The notes: a model not told the origin generated them from the sequence alone. Positions 7,881-17,388 are shown, numbered from the stretch's first letter. The stretch: DNA of 64,000 bases from Emticicia aquatilis (GCF_014644295.1 NZ_BMKK01000002.1:1-64000); one strand, 5' to 3'. Numbers and translations: made by a program.

Positions 7881-9062
7881 ATGGCTAAAACTCGTCAGAT
7901 TCGTTATATCATTTTCTTGAAAGACGTACTGATACTTGCTCTCACCTGTTTTGGTGGTCCGCAAGTACACTTGACGATGTTTTTAGACAGACTCGTAAAA
8001 AAACACAACTACATCACCGAAGCCGAAATTCTCGAACTCCAAGCTCTGTGTCAAGTTTTACCAGGCCCAACTTCAACCCAAACCATCACGGCCATAGGTT
8101 TTCGATTGGGTGGTGCAAGTTTAGCCTATCTTACGCTTCTGGTTTGGATACTTCCAGGAACTTTGCTTATGACTTTGGCTGCTTTGGGAGTTACTTATGT
8201 AGAAAAAGACCAACTCACAAACCTCACTCGATTCATCAAACCGATGGGAGTGGCGTTTATTATTTTTGCTGCTTTTTCGATTGGAGTGAAAGTAATCAAA
8301 ACCAAAACGAGTATTTTTTTGATGCTTTTGGCTGCCATTGCTGCTTTCGTATTCCCTTCACCGTACATTACACCAATCTGGATTTTGTTGGGAGGTTTAG
8401 CCACCTCATTTAAGTTTGGTGAGCAAGAAAAAATGGAAAAACAGCCAATCAAAGTCGAATGGTCGAATTTCTTTCTTTGGTTGGGTGTGTTTATGTTTTC
8501 GGTGGTTTTAGGTAAAATTACTAATAATTTACCCGTCAGACTTTTTGAGAATTTTTATCGAAATGGCAGTTTAGCCTTTGGTGGAGGGCATATTTTGAAG
8601 CCACTTCTCTATAATGAATTTGTTGAGTTTAAGCATTATTTATCTGCTGATGAGTTTTTGTCGGGCGTTGCAATCGTAGAAGTTGCCCCAGGCCCTGTCT
8701 TTTCGATTTCGGCTTTTGTTGGAGCTTTATCTATGCGGGAGTGGGGGACGAGTGGCGAAGTTTTGGGAAGTATTGTTGCTTCAGTCGGTATTTTTCTACC
8801 TGGCACATTTCTCATCTTCTTTGTGATACGATTTTGGAATGAACTCAAAAAATACCGTGGAATCAGAGCTTCACTCGAAGGTATCAATGCCGCCAGTACT
8901 GGTCTGACAGCAGCAGCGGCCTTATCGCTTTACCGACCAATGGCCTTTGATTTAGTGGCTGATTTGACAATTATTCTTACGCTTATTCTTCTACAAACCC
9001 GACTCGTTCCAACTTACATTATCATTTTCATCGGTTTGTTTTTGGGCTGGGTGATAATTTGA
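7881..9062 (+). CDS. chrA: Chromate transporter, long-chain CHR family
   Basis: A 393-residue membrane protein with two homologous CHR halves. The first carries CFGGPQVHLTMF (residues about 20-31) and LCQVLPGPTSTQ; the second carries LAFGGGHILKPLL and VEVAPGPVFS. These FGG and PGP motifs define ChrA exporters, which extrude chromate with proton coupling in characterised cases. Start is taken at ATG 7881 (MAKTRQIRYI); a GTG at 7857 would begin inside the upstream repeat. Family members in genomes without chromate exposure may move other anions, so the substrate is inferred. Confidence 0.83.
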   Translation: MAKTRQIRYIIFLKDVLILALTCFGGPQVHLTMFLDRLVKKHNYITEAEILELQALCQVLPGPTSTQTITAIGFRLGGASLAYLTLLVWILPGTLLMTLAALGVTYVEKDQLTNLTRFIKPMGVAFIIFAAFSIGVKVIKTKTSIFLMLLAAIAAFVFPSPYITPIWILLGGLATSFKFGEQEKMEKQPIKVEWSNFFLWLGVFMFSVVLGKITNNLPVRLFENFYRNGSLAFGGGHILKPLLYNEFVEFKHYLSADEFLSGVAIVEVAPGPVFSISAFVGALSMREWGTSGEVLGSIVASVGIFLPGTFLIFFVIRFWNELKKYRGIRASLEGINAASTGLTAAAALSLYRPMAFDLVADLTIILTLILLQTRLVPTYIIIFIGLFLGWVII

Positions 9063-9186
9063 AAAGGCTTTATAAGTACCCTAAATCAATATCATTTATC
9101 GCCACCACATTATCTTTAACAACAATTAACAATCTTTTCTTCACCCTCCTTTCAAAGATTTGCCGTAAATTGCGTTATAATTTGTG

Positions 9187-9208
9187 GAACGAATCTCTCG
9201 ATTCGTTC
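9187..9208. repeat. Perfect 9-bp inverted repeat upstream of porin gene
   Basis: GAACGAATC and GATTCGTTC flank a TCTC loop, 36 bases before the porin start. It may be an operator or a small hairpin; it has no T-tract. Confidence 0.6.
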
Positions 9209-9243
9209 GTAATATACCGCTATTTTAGCTTTTGAATATTTAG

Positions 9244-11115
9244 ATGAACAAAAAACATATATTTATAACATTTTTATTGTCACTGGTTTGTGGGTTTTCG
9301 TTTGCCCAAATTCTTGATGATTCTACCAAGCAAGTTTACAGTACCAAGACCGTCAAATATATCCTCGAAGACGATATTTTAAATAACCGCAAGACTTTTT
9401 ATAATCCAGATACCACGCTTACAAACTTCCATCTATTTGATTTTAATCTTCGCAGTGGGCTTCTTTATCAAGATTTAGGAAATGTCGGAACGGCAATAAA
9501 GCCACTATTTTTCATACCAACCACCGATATTGCTAAAAATTTAGGCTATACAACTTACGGAGCGTATGCCTTTGATGTGCGAAAAACTACTTATTTTAAT
9601 ACAAAATCGCCTTACACGAATGTCAATTATGTGCAGTCGGGTGGAGGAACTGGTATCATGCACTTTACGCATTCACAAAATATAAAACCTCGACTCAACG
9701 CCACGCTTGATGTAAGACGCTTATCTTCATCAAAACAATACGGAGCCCCACAAACCCGTGAAGAACGTATGGTGGATAGTTGGGCGGTGATGCTACATTC
9801 AAATTATGAGTCGGAAAACGGTAAGTATATCATTTTGGGAAGTTATAATCACTTCAATCATGCTCCTCTTGAGCAGGGAGGGATTCAACCATTGAGTGAT
9901 AGCAGCACCTTTGTGGCGGAAAGTAGTTTAGGAAATTACCGTGATTTCCTTTCAAAACTTACTGGGGCGGCTTCGAGAGATTGGCGAAACGAATTACATG
10001 TTTATCATCAATACAAACTCACGAATGGTTTTCAGGTATATCATATTTTAGATTATCAGAAACGCCGAGATTTATTTACTGATGTGAAATTCGGAGCTGA
10101 TTCATCTGAAAAAGCAGGATTTTATCAAGTTATTCCGAAGAGTGTTAAGGATACCCTTTCGATGGACTTACGCTATAATCTACTCGAAAATAAGTTCGGA
10201 ATTAAAGGTATCTATAAAGGTTTTGCTTATAGATTATACATACGTCAGCGTTTTTACACGATGAGGTCTGATTCAGGAAATTATTTGCCAAATAGGATAA
10301 ATACTGAAACGCTCGTTGGCGGATGGGCAAATTATTTCTTTCCTGATAGTGTCAGAAGGGTATATGCAGAAGCTGAACTTGGTGCGGTCAATACGTTAGG
10401 AAATCTGAGACTTCAAGCTGAATATTTAAGCCCTCGAATAAAGGCGGGAGTTTCGATTTTGAGAGTGCCACCAAATATCTTAGATGAGAAGTTTACAAGT
10501 ATTGCCTACGATTGGAAAAAAACGCTGGCAAAAACCTTTACAACTAACCTTTATGCTTCTACAAGTTTGCAAAAGGGCAATTTTGTACTTTCTCCAAGTG
10601 CTTATAATTCACTTATTACCAACTTTATTTATTACGACACAAAGGCTCAAGTAAGACAAGATTCATCGGCTATTAATATTTTTAGGGTAGGGCTTGGTGT
10701 AGAATATCGTTGGAAAAGATTATTGATTGCCAATCAATCATATTACACAGCTAATACAGCCGAAAATCGACTTCCGACGCCAAAATTTGCTAATAATACA
10801 ACGATTTCTTACGAGTTTATATACGCAAAAGTGCTGCGTATCAATGCAGGCGTTGAAATATATTATCGTTCGGCCTATTTTGCCAATAATTTTATGCCAC
10901 TTACTCGTCAGTTCTTTTTGCAAGACCAACAAAAAGTTTGGGGAACTCCAGTGGCTGATGTTTTTGCTGACCTAAAAATTAATAAAGTCAGACTTTTCTT
11001 TAAATTTGCTCATGTCAATCAAGGTTTTCCGAGTAATGGATATTACGTAAGTTCAACTTATCCAGGTTTGAGACGTACTTTCTTTTTGGGAGTGAATTGG
11101 CCACTTTTTGATTGA
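9244..11115 (+). CDS. Putative outer-membrane porin (Bacteroidota Porin_10-like)
   Basis: A 623-residue exported protein. Residues 1-21 form a signal peptide ending FSFAQ. The rest is rich in alternating aromatic and polar residues with many short amphipathic strands, ending LGVNWPLFD, as expected for an outer-membrane beta-barrel. The N-terminal segment after the signal and motifs such as FDFNLRSGLLYQDLGNVGTA match the putative-porin family that I recognise from Cytophagales and Flavobacteria. Role presumably general or specific uptake across the outer membrane. The next gene starts about 24 bases after the stop. Confidence 0.75.
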   Translation: MNKKHIFITFLLSLVCGFSFAQILDDSTKQVYSTKTVKYILEDDILNNRKTFYNPDTTLTNFHLFDFNLRSGLLYQDLGNVGTAIKPLFFIPTTDIAKNLGYTTYGAYAFDVRKTTYFNTKSPYTNVNYVQSGGGTGIMHFTHSQNIKPRLNATLDVRRLSSSKQYGAPQTREERMVDSWAVMLHSNYESENGKYIILGSYNHFNHAPLEQGGIQPLSDSSTFVAESSLGNYRDFLSKLTGAASRDWRNELHVYHQYKLTNGFQVYHILDYQKRRDLFTDVKFGADSSEKAGFYQVIPKSVKDTLSMDLRYNLLENKFGIKGIYKGFAYRLYIRQRFYTMRSDSGNYLPNRINTETLVGGWANYFFPDSVRRVYAEAELGAVNTLGNLRLQAEYLSPRIKAGVSILRVPPNILDEKFTSIAYDWKKTLAKTFTTNLYASTSLQKGNFVLSPSAYNSLITNFIYYDTKAQVRQDSSAINIFRVGLGVEYRWKRLLIANQSYYTANTAENRLPTPKFANNTTISYEFIYAKVLRINAGVEIYYRSAYFANNFMPLTRQFFLQDQQKVWGTPVADVFADLKINKVRLFFKFAHVNQGFPSNGYYVSSTYPGLRRTFFLGVNWPLFD

Positions 11116-11138
11116 AATTTTACAATCCTTTCATTTGG

Positions 11139-11705
11139 ATGATGAAATATTATAGATTACTGGATAAATTAAATATTAGAAACAGATGGTTTTTAGGTGA
11201 AGTTTATTCATCTAAAAAAGTAAATATATGGAATTACATTTCTATAAAGAATTCAAAATTAGATTCCAACCAAAAGTTGGTAATGGATATAATAGAAAAT
11301 GGTGAAGCATTAGATTTTACTTTTAGTGCATTTGATGTGCCAATCGTTAGCGAACGCATAAAAAGTATTTTGGACGATGAGGAAGTGTTTTTTATACCAA
11401 TAAACATAAAAAAGAGTAAAGAAAATTTCTATATACTTGTGATAAAGAAATATATTGATGCAGTGGATAGTGATTTATCCGACTTTTTATTGTGGGAAGA
11501 AAATAATAAAATAAGACCAGATTTGGCTGGTACTTACAAGGTATTTCAAAAACTCATAGTTGATGGTAATAAAACCGAATCTTCAAACATATTCAGAATT
11601 GAAAACTATGAAATTGCACTAATTATTAGTGAAGATATAATGAAAAAATTTAAGAAATATAAAATTACCGGAATAGACTATAAGTGTGTTTCTTGTTTAG
11701 ACTAA
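11139..11705 (+). CDS. Imm11-like protein (DUF1629), orphan
   Basis: A 188-residue cytoplasmic protein when started at ATG 11139; an ATG at 11142 is equally possible and a TTG at 11112 overlaps the porin stop. The C-terminal half has the pattern seen in Imm11/DUF1629 proteins: VPIVSERIKSIL, then a block on binding or holding a partner, LLWEENNKIRPDLAGTY, then FRIENYEIALIISEDI and ITGIDYKCV. Many such proteins protect against polymorphic toxins. No toxin gene lies beside it. A solitary member could be an orphan immunity gene or a housekeeping relative. Base composition is more AT-rich than its neighbours, which may indicate transfer. Confidence 0.55.
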   Translation: MMKYYRLLDKLNIRNRWFLGEVYSSKKVNIWNYISIKNSKLDSNQKLVMDIIENGEALDFTFSAFDVPIVSERIKSILDDEEVFFIPINIKKSKENFYILVIKKYIDAVDSDLSDFLLWEENNKIRPDLAGTYKVFQKLIVDGNKTESSNIFRIENYEIALIISEDIMKKFKKYKITGIDYKCVSCLD

Positions 11706-11743
11706 ATTTATGTTTATATTTAGAATAGCAGCAAAGCTAAAAA

Positions 11744-12808
11744 ATGGAAATAAACTCATTACAAAAAAACTTAGAGAAGTTTCACGTTTACACTCCAAAG
11801 TCAAGACAAGTAATTGGCAATAGAGAAATTGTACAAGAAATATATATAATTTTATCTAACATACGACATTTCATTAAGGTATATTTTTTTATATCAATCA
11901 TCCTTTTCTCCTGTAATTCTGAAAAAAAAGCAGAACAAACCTCTTTTGATTTCTCTCCAACTATAAAAATCTTAAAAGAAGCTCCCAAAAACTTTCCGAA
12001 GCAAGAAATACCTAAAGATTTAGTCATTCCCGCAGGAATGGTTTATGTGCCAGGCGGATATACACAAATCGGTACAACTGATGGAATGGATTTTGAAAGG
12101 CCCATGTTTTGGGCAGAGGTAAAACCATTTTTTATGGATATTTCGCCCGTAACTGTAGCTCAGTTTCGTGAATTTATAAAAGCAACCAACTATAAAACCT
12201 ACGCCGAAAACTTTGGTGATGGAGGTTTTTTTGATAAAGATACTAAAGGTTGGACGCTGAAAAAAGGAGCTAACTGGGAATATCCGCTCGGAAAAGACCA
12301 ATCTAAAGCACCTGATAATCATCCAGTTACACAAGTTTCTTGGTATGATGCCGCTGCTTACGCAAAATGGGCTGGCAAAAGACTACCCTCAGAGATAGAA
12401 TGGGAACACGCCGCTCGAAATGCCAAAAACGACCGAACAATTTATCCATTCGGAAACGATTTAGAGAAAGATGGGAAAGCATTGGCGAATACTTGGAATG
12501 GAGTTTTTCCTAATTATAATAAAAACACCGATGGCTTTTTCTACACATCGCCCGTTGGGCATTTTGGAAAAACGCCACTTGGCCTGACGGATATGACAGG
12601 CAATGTTTGGCAGTGGTGCGATAACTGGAAAATCAATTATGCCGATATTGCCAACGGATTAATGTCAACCGATACGCTTGAAAAAGTAGAAAAAGGTGGC
12701 TCATTTCTCTGTGAACCAGGCTGGTGTCATGGGTATCGAGTTTCGGGACGCTCTTTTACTTCGCCCGAAACTTCGTTAATGCACGTAGGTTTTCGATGTG
12801 TGAAATAG
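11744..12808 (+). CDS. Formylglycine-generating-enzyme-like (SUMF1) lipoprotein
   Basis: A 354-residue protein with the FGE/SUMF1 fold from about residue 80. The catalytic pair of FGE is present: C323 and C328 in GGSFLCEPGWCHGYRVSGR, with the same C-X4-C spacing as human Cys336/Cys341, followed by a GFRC end. Other landmarks are GKRLPSEIEWEHAAR and DMTGNVWQWCDNW. A hydrophobic stretch ending ILFSC (C57) looks like a lipobox, so it is probably a membrane-anchored periplasmic protein; the 44-residue leader before it is unusual and the true start may be later. No sulfatase lies nearby. It may activate sulfatases encoded elsewhere, or be one of the many non-catalytic FGE-sulfatase-like proteins, but the cysteine pair favours activity. 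Confidence 0.8.
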   Translation: MEINSLQKNLEKFHVYTPKSRQVIGNREIVQEIYIILSNIRHFIKVYFFISIILFSCNSEKKAEQTSFDFSPTIKILKEAPKNFPKQEIPKDLVIPAGMVYVPGGYTQIGTTDGMDFERPMFWAEVKPFFMDISPVTVAQFREFIKATNYKTYAENFGDGGFFDKDTKGWTLKKGANWEYPLGKDQSKAPDNHPVTQVSWYDAAAYAKWAGKRLPSEIEWEHAARNAKNDRTIYPFGNDLEKDGKALANTWNGVFPNYNKNTDGFFYTSPVGHFGKTPLGLTDMTGNVWQWCDNWKINYADIANGLMSTDTLEKVEKGGSFLCEPGWCHGYRVSGRSFTSPETSLMHVGFRCVK

Positions 12809-12809
12809 C

Positions 12810-13178
12810 CTACAAACTAAAATGTGGGTTGTAAATAATACCAAAAACATTATCCCAAGGGTCTTTTACTGCTGCCACAATTATTCCTCCGCCAACTTCG
12901 GTAGGAGCTTCAAAAGTTGTAGCCCCTGCTACCAGTAATTCATTGTACTTTTCTTCAACGTTTTCAACGCCCCAATACGTAATTACTCCGTCAGTTTTTG
13001 CTTCATTTTTTTCATCGGGTTGTAGGCCAAGTTCGTAGCCAGCTACATTATAACCCACATAAAAGGGTTCATCGAAATAAGGCTCGAAGCCTAAAACATC
13101 GCTATACCAATTTTTTGCTTCAGTAATATCTGAAACTCTGTAGATAGTGGTGCGTAATCCTAAAAAGGGCTTTTTCAT
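12810..13178 (-). CDS. VOC family (glyoxalase/bleomycin-resistance-like) protein
   Basis: A 122-residue single-domain VOC protein: TTIYRVSDITEAKNWYSDVLGFEPYF at the start and a C-terminal VKDPWDNVFGIIYNP. Metal-ligand positions are only partly conserved (E in KYNELL region, N in DNVFGI rather than Glu), so catalysis is doubtful. It converges on the FGE-like gene with a single base between the stops. Function unknown. Confidence 0.72.
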   Translation of the reverse strand: MKKPFLGLRTTIYRVSDITEAKNWYSDVLGFEPYFDEPFYVGYNVAGYELGLQPDEKNEAKTDGVITYWGVENVEEKYNELLVAGATTFEAPTEVGGGIIVAAVKDPWDNVFGIIYNPHFSL

Positions 13179-13282
13179 ACTATTATGGTAGGTTAAATAG
13201 AGATTATGTCACAAACTTATCATTTTTTACTAAAACATAAATCGCTTTCGTGTGTTTTTCTTATATAAAATTCGGCTTCATT

Positions 13283-13314
13283 TTTGCATTATCGCTTATA
13301 AGGTCGGATATTTG
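13283..13314 (+). promoter_or_regulatory. Promoter of the nuoLMN operon
   Basis: -33 box TTTG (13283-13286), 20-base spacer, -7 box GATATTTG (13307-13314; one mismatch to TAnnTTTG). It predicts a start about 14 bases before ATG 13335 and supports nuoL as the first gene of its transcript. Confidence 0.65.
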
Positions 13315-13334
13315 CAAAAAAAGACCATTATTGG

Positions 13335-15410
13335 ATGTCTGCTGAATTAGTCATTTTAATCAATATATTGTTTTATTTATTCGGTTTTTCGTTTTTGTTG
13401 TACAAACGAAATCAACTGAGTGAGCAATCCATTGGTTTACTTTCAATACTCATAAATTTTATTGGTGTACTTTTCTCGATGGGTATTCGCTTGAGTGATA
13501 TTTCGGGTGATGTTATCTCGTACAATTGGTTTTATATCAGCGATAAACTCTTCACGATTGATATTCTGCTCAATGACCTCACGTATTTGATGTACTTTTT
13601 GGTGCAATTTATAGCACTTTGGGTACAGGTCTTTTCTCTCAAATACATGCAAGGCGACCCAAGTTTTGGTCGATATTATGCCTATCTCAATCTTTTCATT
13701 TTAGCCATGATTGGCATTGTGATTTCGGGAAATCTCTTGATGATTTTTATGTTTTGGGAATTAGTGGGCTTGTGTTCGTATTTGCTGGTCGGTTTTTGGT
13801 ACGAGAAAAAATCAGCCACCAATGCTGCTATGAAAGCATTTTTGGTGAACAGAATTGGTGATATTGGCTTTTTTATCGGAATATTATTGGTTTACAGATA
13901 TTTTGGTACGCTCGATGTGACAACAATCGTCAATAAAGCACAGGTAATGTCGGCTGCCTCATTAAATAGCCCGATAATTACAACCATTGGCTTATTGCTT
14001 TTTTGTGGATGTGTCGCCAAATCTGCTCAGTTACCTTTGCAAGTATGGCTACCCGATGCGATGGAAGGCCCAACGCCAGTTTCGGCATTGATTCATGCTG
14101 CCACGATGGTTGCTGCAGGTATTTTTCTGATGGCCAGAATCGAACCAATTCTATCGCCAAATACACTTCTCGTGATGGCCGTTGTGGGTATGCTTACTAT
14201 GTTTTTCGGAGCGTGTTCGGCACTTGTTCAATATGATATTAAAAAACTTTTGGCCTTTTCTACTATTTCTCAATTAGGTTTAATGGTGGTCGGAATCGGA
14301 GTTGGAGCAGTTAATACCGCACTTTTTCACTTAGTTACCCACGCATTTTTTAAAGCAGGTTTGTTTTTGTCAGCAGGAGCGGTGATTCACCACATGCACC
14401 ACGAGCAAGATATGCGTAAAATGGGTAACCTCCGCCGAGAAATTCCTATCATTTATTATACTTACACGATTTGTGCCGCAGCATTGGCAGGGATTCCGTT
14501 TTTCTCTGGATTTTTATCAAAAGATGCTATCGTTGTTGCGGCTTTTGAGTGGGCATCACGCCAACCAAAGCAAGCATACTTTATTATCCCTGCGGTGTGT
14601 TTGGTAGTTTCGGGTATGAGTGCATATTACATGATGCGACAAGTATTTTTGGTGTTTTTAGAACGAGAAGATAATCCACTCGAACTGATTTCATCAAGTG
14701 CAAAAAGTCTCTATAAAAATGTGGCGAAACGTATCGAAGGAATCGTAAATGTGGAAGATGATGAGGAACGCCAACAAGCAGAAATCAGACATGCAGAAGA
14801 AGGTGATTTACTTGATTTCTTATCGGACATTGGCCCAATGGAGCTTTCATCAATCGTTATGGCTATCGCTTCCATAGGGTTTGTGTTTGCTTTGAACCCT
14901 TTTTCGGCCGAAAGCAGTTGGTTTTTTCATACTTTCCATCATGAAGCTACAAGCTATCAGTGGGTTGCATACATTGCTATTTTAGTGGCACTTAATGGCG
15001 TACTTTTAGGTTATATTTTTACGAAAGAAGAAAGTTATCGACTTGATAATGAGGAGCTTGAGCCAAGGGGAATGATTGCCAAGTTTATATTCAAAAACTA
15101 TTATTTGAGTGAGTTGTACCAAACTATATTCGTAAAACCATTGCTTTGGATAAGCCCAAAAATCAATCTTTTTGATAGAAAGATAATTGATGGAGCAGTA
15201 AATTCGGTTGGTAGTCTGACAATCGCTTGGGCTTCATTGAATTATTGGGTTGAAAGAAGTATCATTGATAGCTTTGTGGGTTTGGTTGCCAACACGACGG
15301 CAAAAATCGGCTCATATACTCGTCAGATTCAGAATGGTAAAGCCCAAACATATATCATTACGATTTTTGTTTGTTTGGTTTTGATGATGATTCTTTTGAT
15401 AATAAAATAA
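13335..15410 (+). CDS. nuoL: NADH-quinone oxidoreductase subunit L
   Basis: A 691-residue polytopic protein, the proton-pumping NuoL subunit of respiratory complex I. Recognisable family segments are FWELVGLCSYLLVGFW (about 137-153), SAQLPLQVWLPDAMEGPTPV (about 228-247) with the channel Lys/Glu residues, and a C-terminal amphipathic lateral helix with terminal membrane anchor. An acidic linker (EDDEERQQAEIRHAEEGD, about 475-492) is longer than in E. coli. It heads a three-gene nuoL-nuoM-nuoN run with its own promoter. NuoA-K are not in the window and the upstream gene is convergent, so the cluster is detached from the rest of complex I genes. Confidence 0.95.
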   Translation: MSAELVILINILFYLFGFSFLLYKRNQLSEQSIGLLSILINFIGVLFSMGIRLSDISGDVISYNWFYISDKLFTIDILLNDLTYLMYFLVQFIALWVQVFSLKYMQGDPSFGRYYAYLNLFILAMIGIVISGNLLMIFMFWELVGLCSYLLVGFWYEKKSATNAAMKAFLVNRIGDIGFFIGILLVYRYFGTLDVTTIVNKAQVMSAASLNSPIITTIGLLLFCGCVAKSAQLPLQVWLPDAMEGPTPVSALIHAATMVAAGIFLMARIEPILSPNTLLVMAVVGMLTMFFGACSALVQYDIKKLLAFSTISQLGLMVVGIGVGAVNTALFHLVTHAFFKAGLFLSAGAVIHHMHHEQDMRKMGNLRREIPIIYYTYTICAAALAGIPFFSGFLSKDAIVVAAFEWASRQPKQAYFIIPAVCLVVSGMSAYYMMRQVFLVFLEREDNPLELISSSAKSLYKNVAKRIEGIVNVEDDEERQQAEIRHAEEGDLLDFLSDIGPMELSSIVMAIASIGFVFALNPFSAESSWFFHTFHHEATSYQWVAYIAILVALNGVLLGYIFTKEESYRLDNEELEPRGMIAKFIFKNYYLSELYQTIFVKPLLWISPKINLFDRKIIDGAVNSVGSLTIAWASLNYWVERSIIDSFVGLVANTTAKIGSYTRQIQNGKAQTYIITIFVCLVLMMILLIIK

Positions 15411-15483
15411 AAAGTCCATCAAACACTTTAAAACAACTGATTTTAAGTGGAAAAGTGGAGAAAAGATATTTAATAAATAAAAT

Positions 15484-15525
15484 GTCTGTGGTCAGTGGAC
15501 TATCGACTATTGACTAAAAATTATG
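15484..15525. repeat. Heptanucleotide array running into the nuoM start codon
   Basis: Six 7-base units: GTCTGTG GTCAGTG, GACTATC, GACTATT, GACTAAA, AATTATG. The last unit ends exactly with the ATG of nuoM. It shares ACTATCGACT with the array before cca (60390-60399). Confidence 0.8.
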
Positions 15526-17100
15526 AATAATTTTTTACTTTCAACACTCATTTTTCTGCCACTTGCTGGTTCGGTGATGGTGTTGTTGTTGCCAAGCACT
15601 TACCGAGATTCATTTCGATGGATTTCGCTGATAGTGAGTGTCATTAATTTGCTCAATATTTTTACGCTCTATAATAATTTTGATAGACAATTGTCAGATT
15701 ATCAATTTGTTGAGCAGCACGAATGGATTCGTATGAGTCTCGGAAACCTCGGAGTGCTTTCGATTGACTACTTTTTGGGAGTCGATGGAATAAATATGCC
15801 AATGGTTTTACTTTCGGGAATTGTCTTGCTCATTGGTTCGATTGCTTCATTTACTATTGAATACCGCCAAAAAGCCTATCATTCGCTTTATTTATTACTT
15901 TCGGGAAGTGTCATCGGTTGTTTTGCCGCCCTTGATTTCTTCTTATTCTTTTTATTTTTCGAGTTTATGTTGCTTCCAATGTATTTCCTAATCGGAATTT
16001 GGGGAGGCGAACGTCGAGAATATGCTGCTATTAAATTCTTTATTTACACATTGGTTGGCTCAATCTTCATTCTTATTGTGATGATTGGGCTGTCAATGTC
16101 GGTGCAAGATTCATTTTTCTCGCAAGAAATGGGCGGTACTGTTCATACCTTCGATTTTAGACAACTGACTGACTTTAAAAATTATATTCCTCATAGTCTT
16201 CTGCACCCAATCGAAAAACAGATGATTTTTGGCGTATCAGCCCGATATTTTGCTTTTGTCTTATTAATTGTTGGTTTTGGAATAAAATTGCCTTCAGTAC
16301 CTTTTCATACGTGGTTACCCGATGCTCACGTCGAAGCCCCAACGCCAGTTTCGGTGGTTTTGGCAGGTATTTTATTGAAAGTAGGTGCGTATGGTTTCAT
16401 TCGTATTGCTTATGGATTTTTCCCCGATATTGCTTATCAGTTTACTTATATAGTAGCGGGGGCGGGTGTCATTTCAATTATTTATGGTGCTTATAATGCC
16501 CTTGCTCAAGAAGATTTGAAGAAAATGATTGCCTATTCGTCCATCTCTCACATGGGATTTGTGCTTTTAGGATTGGCTTCAATGACCGTTGAAGGCGTAA
16601 ATGGAGCAATTTATCAAATGTTTGGTCATGGATTGGTTTCGGCAATGTTGTTTTTGGTGGCTGGAGTTATCTACGACCGAACGCATAACCGACTTATCGA
16701 AAATTTCAGAGGTTTGTCAAGTGTTATGCCTTATTTTACATTGGCAGTCACGGTGGCGTTTTTCGGGGCTTTAGGTTTGCCAACATTGCCAGGATTTATG
16801 GGTGAGTTTTTTACAATCATGGGTGGTTTTCAGTCAGAAATTTTACCAGATTGGGTTTCGATGCTTGCTATGCTGGGAATCGTACTTTCGGCAGGTTATT
16901 TCCTTTGGACATTACAAAAAATGTTTTTCGGAACATTTTGGGCAAACCGCAACCAAGAAGAAAATATGAAAGACCTTGATTTCCGTGAAATAGTCATGCT
17001 TTATTCGCTTGCAGCCTTATCAATTATTTTTGGAATTTTCCCAAGTCTCATATTTGATATTTCAGGTGAATCAGTGAAGGCCTTTTTAAATGGGTTTTAG
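15523..17100 (+). CDS. nuoM: NADH-quinone oxidoreductase subunit M
   Basis: A 525-residue membrane protein, antiporter-like subunit M of complex I. Signature segments are FFEFMLLPMYFLIGIWGG (about 145-163), with the conserved proton-channel Glu, LPSVPFHTWLPDAHVEAPTP (about 258-277) and LKKMIAYSSISHMGFVLLG (about 333-351). It follows nuoL after 112 bases that contain a heptanucleotide array merging with its start codon, and it is followed by nuoN. No truncation or frameshift. Confidence 0.95.
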   Translation: MNNFLLSTLIFLPLAGSVMVLLLPSTYRDSFRWISLIVSVINLLNIFTLYNNFDRQLSDYQFVEQHEWIRMSLGNLGVLSIDYFLGVDGINMPMVLLSGIVLLIGSIASFTIEYRQKAYHSLYLLLSGSVIGCFAALDFFLFFLFFEFMLLPMYFLIGIWGGERREYAAIKFFIYTLVGSIFILIVMIGLSMSVQDSFFSQEMGGTVHTFDFRQLTDFKNYIPHSLLHPIEKQMIFGVSARYFAFVLLIVGFGIKLPSVPFHTWLPDAHVEAPTPVSVVLAGILLKVGAYGFIRIAYGFFPDIAYQFTYIVAGAGVISIIYGAYNALAQEDLKKMIAYSSISHMGFVLLGLASMTVEGVNGAIYQMFGHGLVSAMLFLVAGVIYDRTHNRLIENFRGLSSVMPYFTLAVTVAFFGALGLPTLPGFMGEFFTIMGGFQSEILPDWVSMLAMLGIVLSAGYFLWTLQKMFFGTFWANRNQEENMKDLDFREIVMLYSLAALSIIFGIFPSLIFDISGESVKAFLNGF

Positions 17101-17206
17101 ATTTTGTGGTTAGCTATTAGCATTCGGCTGCTTCGGTGGTTTGATTTTTAGCTACTTTATTTACTTAGGTTTAGCAGACATGTTCAAAATACGATTAACA
17201 TGTTTA

Positions 17207-17298
17207 ACCACAATAGTCACAATGGATTTCTACAATGGACACAAGTTTCAGTAAAATATGTCTTGTGTCAATCGTGTCTCCATAGTGTCTTTTGTGGT
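17207..17298. repeat. Long imperfect hairpin repeat between nuoM and nuoN
   Basis: Outer arms 17207-17225 and 17280-17298 match at 16 of 19 positions as inverted copies (ACCACAA...CAATGG versus CCATAGTG...TTGTGGT). An inner perfect pair, GACACAAG/CTTGTGTC, lies within. The gap has no ORF and is otherwise unremarkable. The structure could pause or stabilise RNA inside the nuo transcript. Confidence 0.7.
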
Positions 17299-17360
17299 AA
17301 ATTTTATTATTTCTGCATAACATGAGTTATTCACTTAATTTTAACTGGTATTTCGCAAAA

Positions 17361-17388
17361 GCTAAATGTCAATAGCCAATATTCAATG
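17361..17388. repeat. Heptanucleotide array running into the nuoN start codon
   Basis: Four 7-base units: GCTAAAT GTCAATA, GCCAATA, TTCAATG. The fourth ends exactly on the G of the nuoN ATG (17386-17388). Confidence 0.75.
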
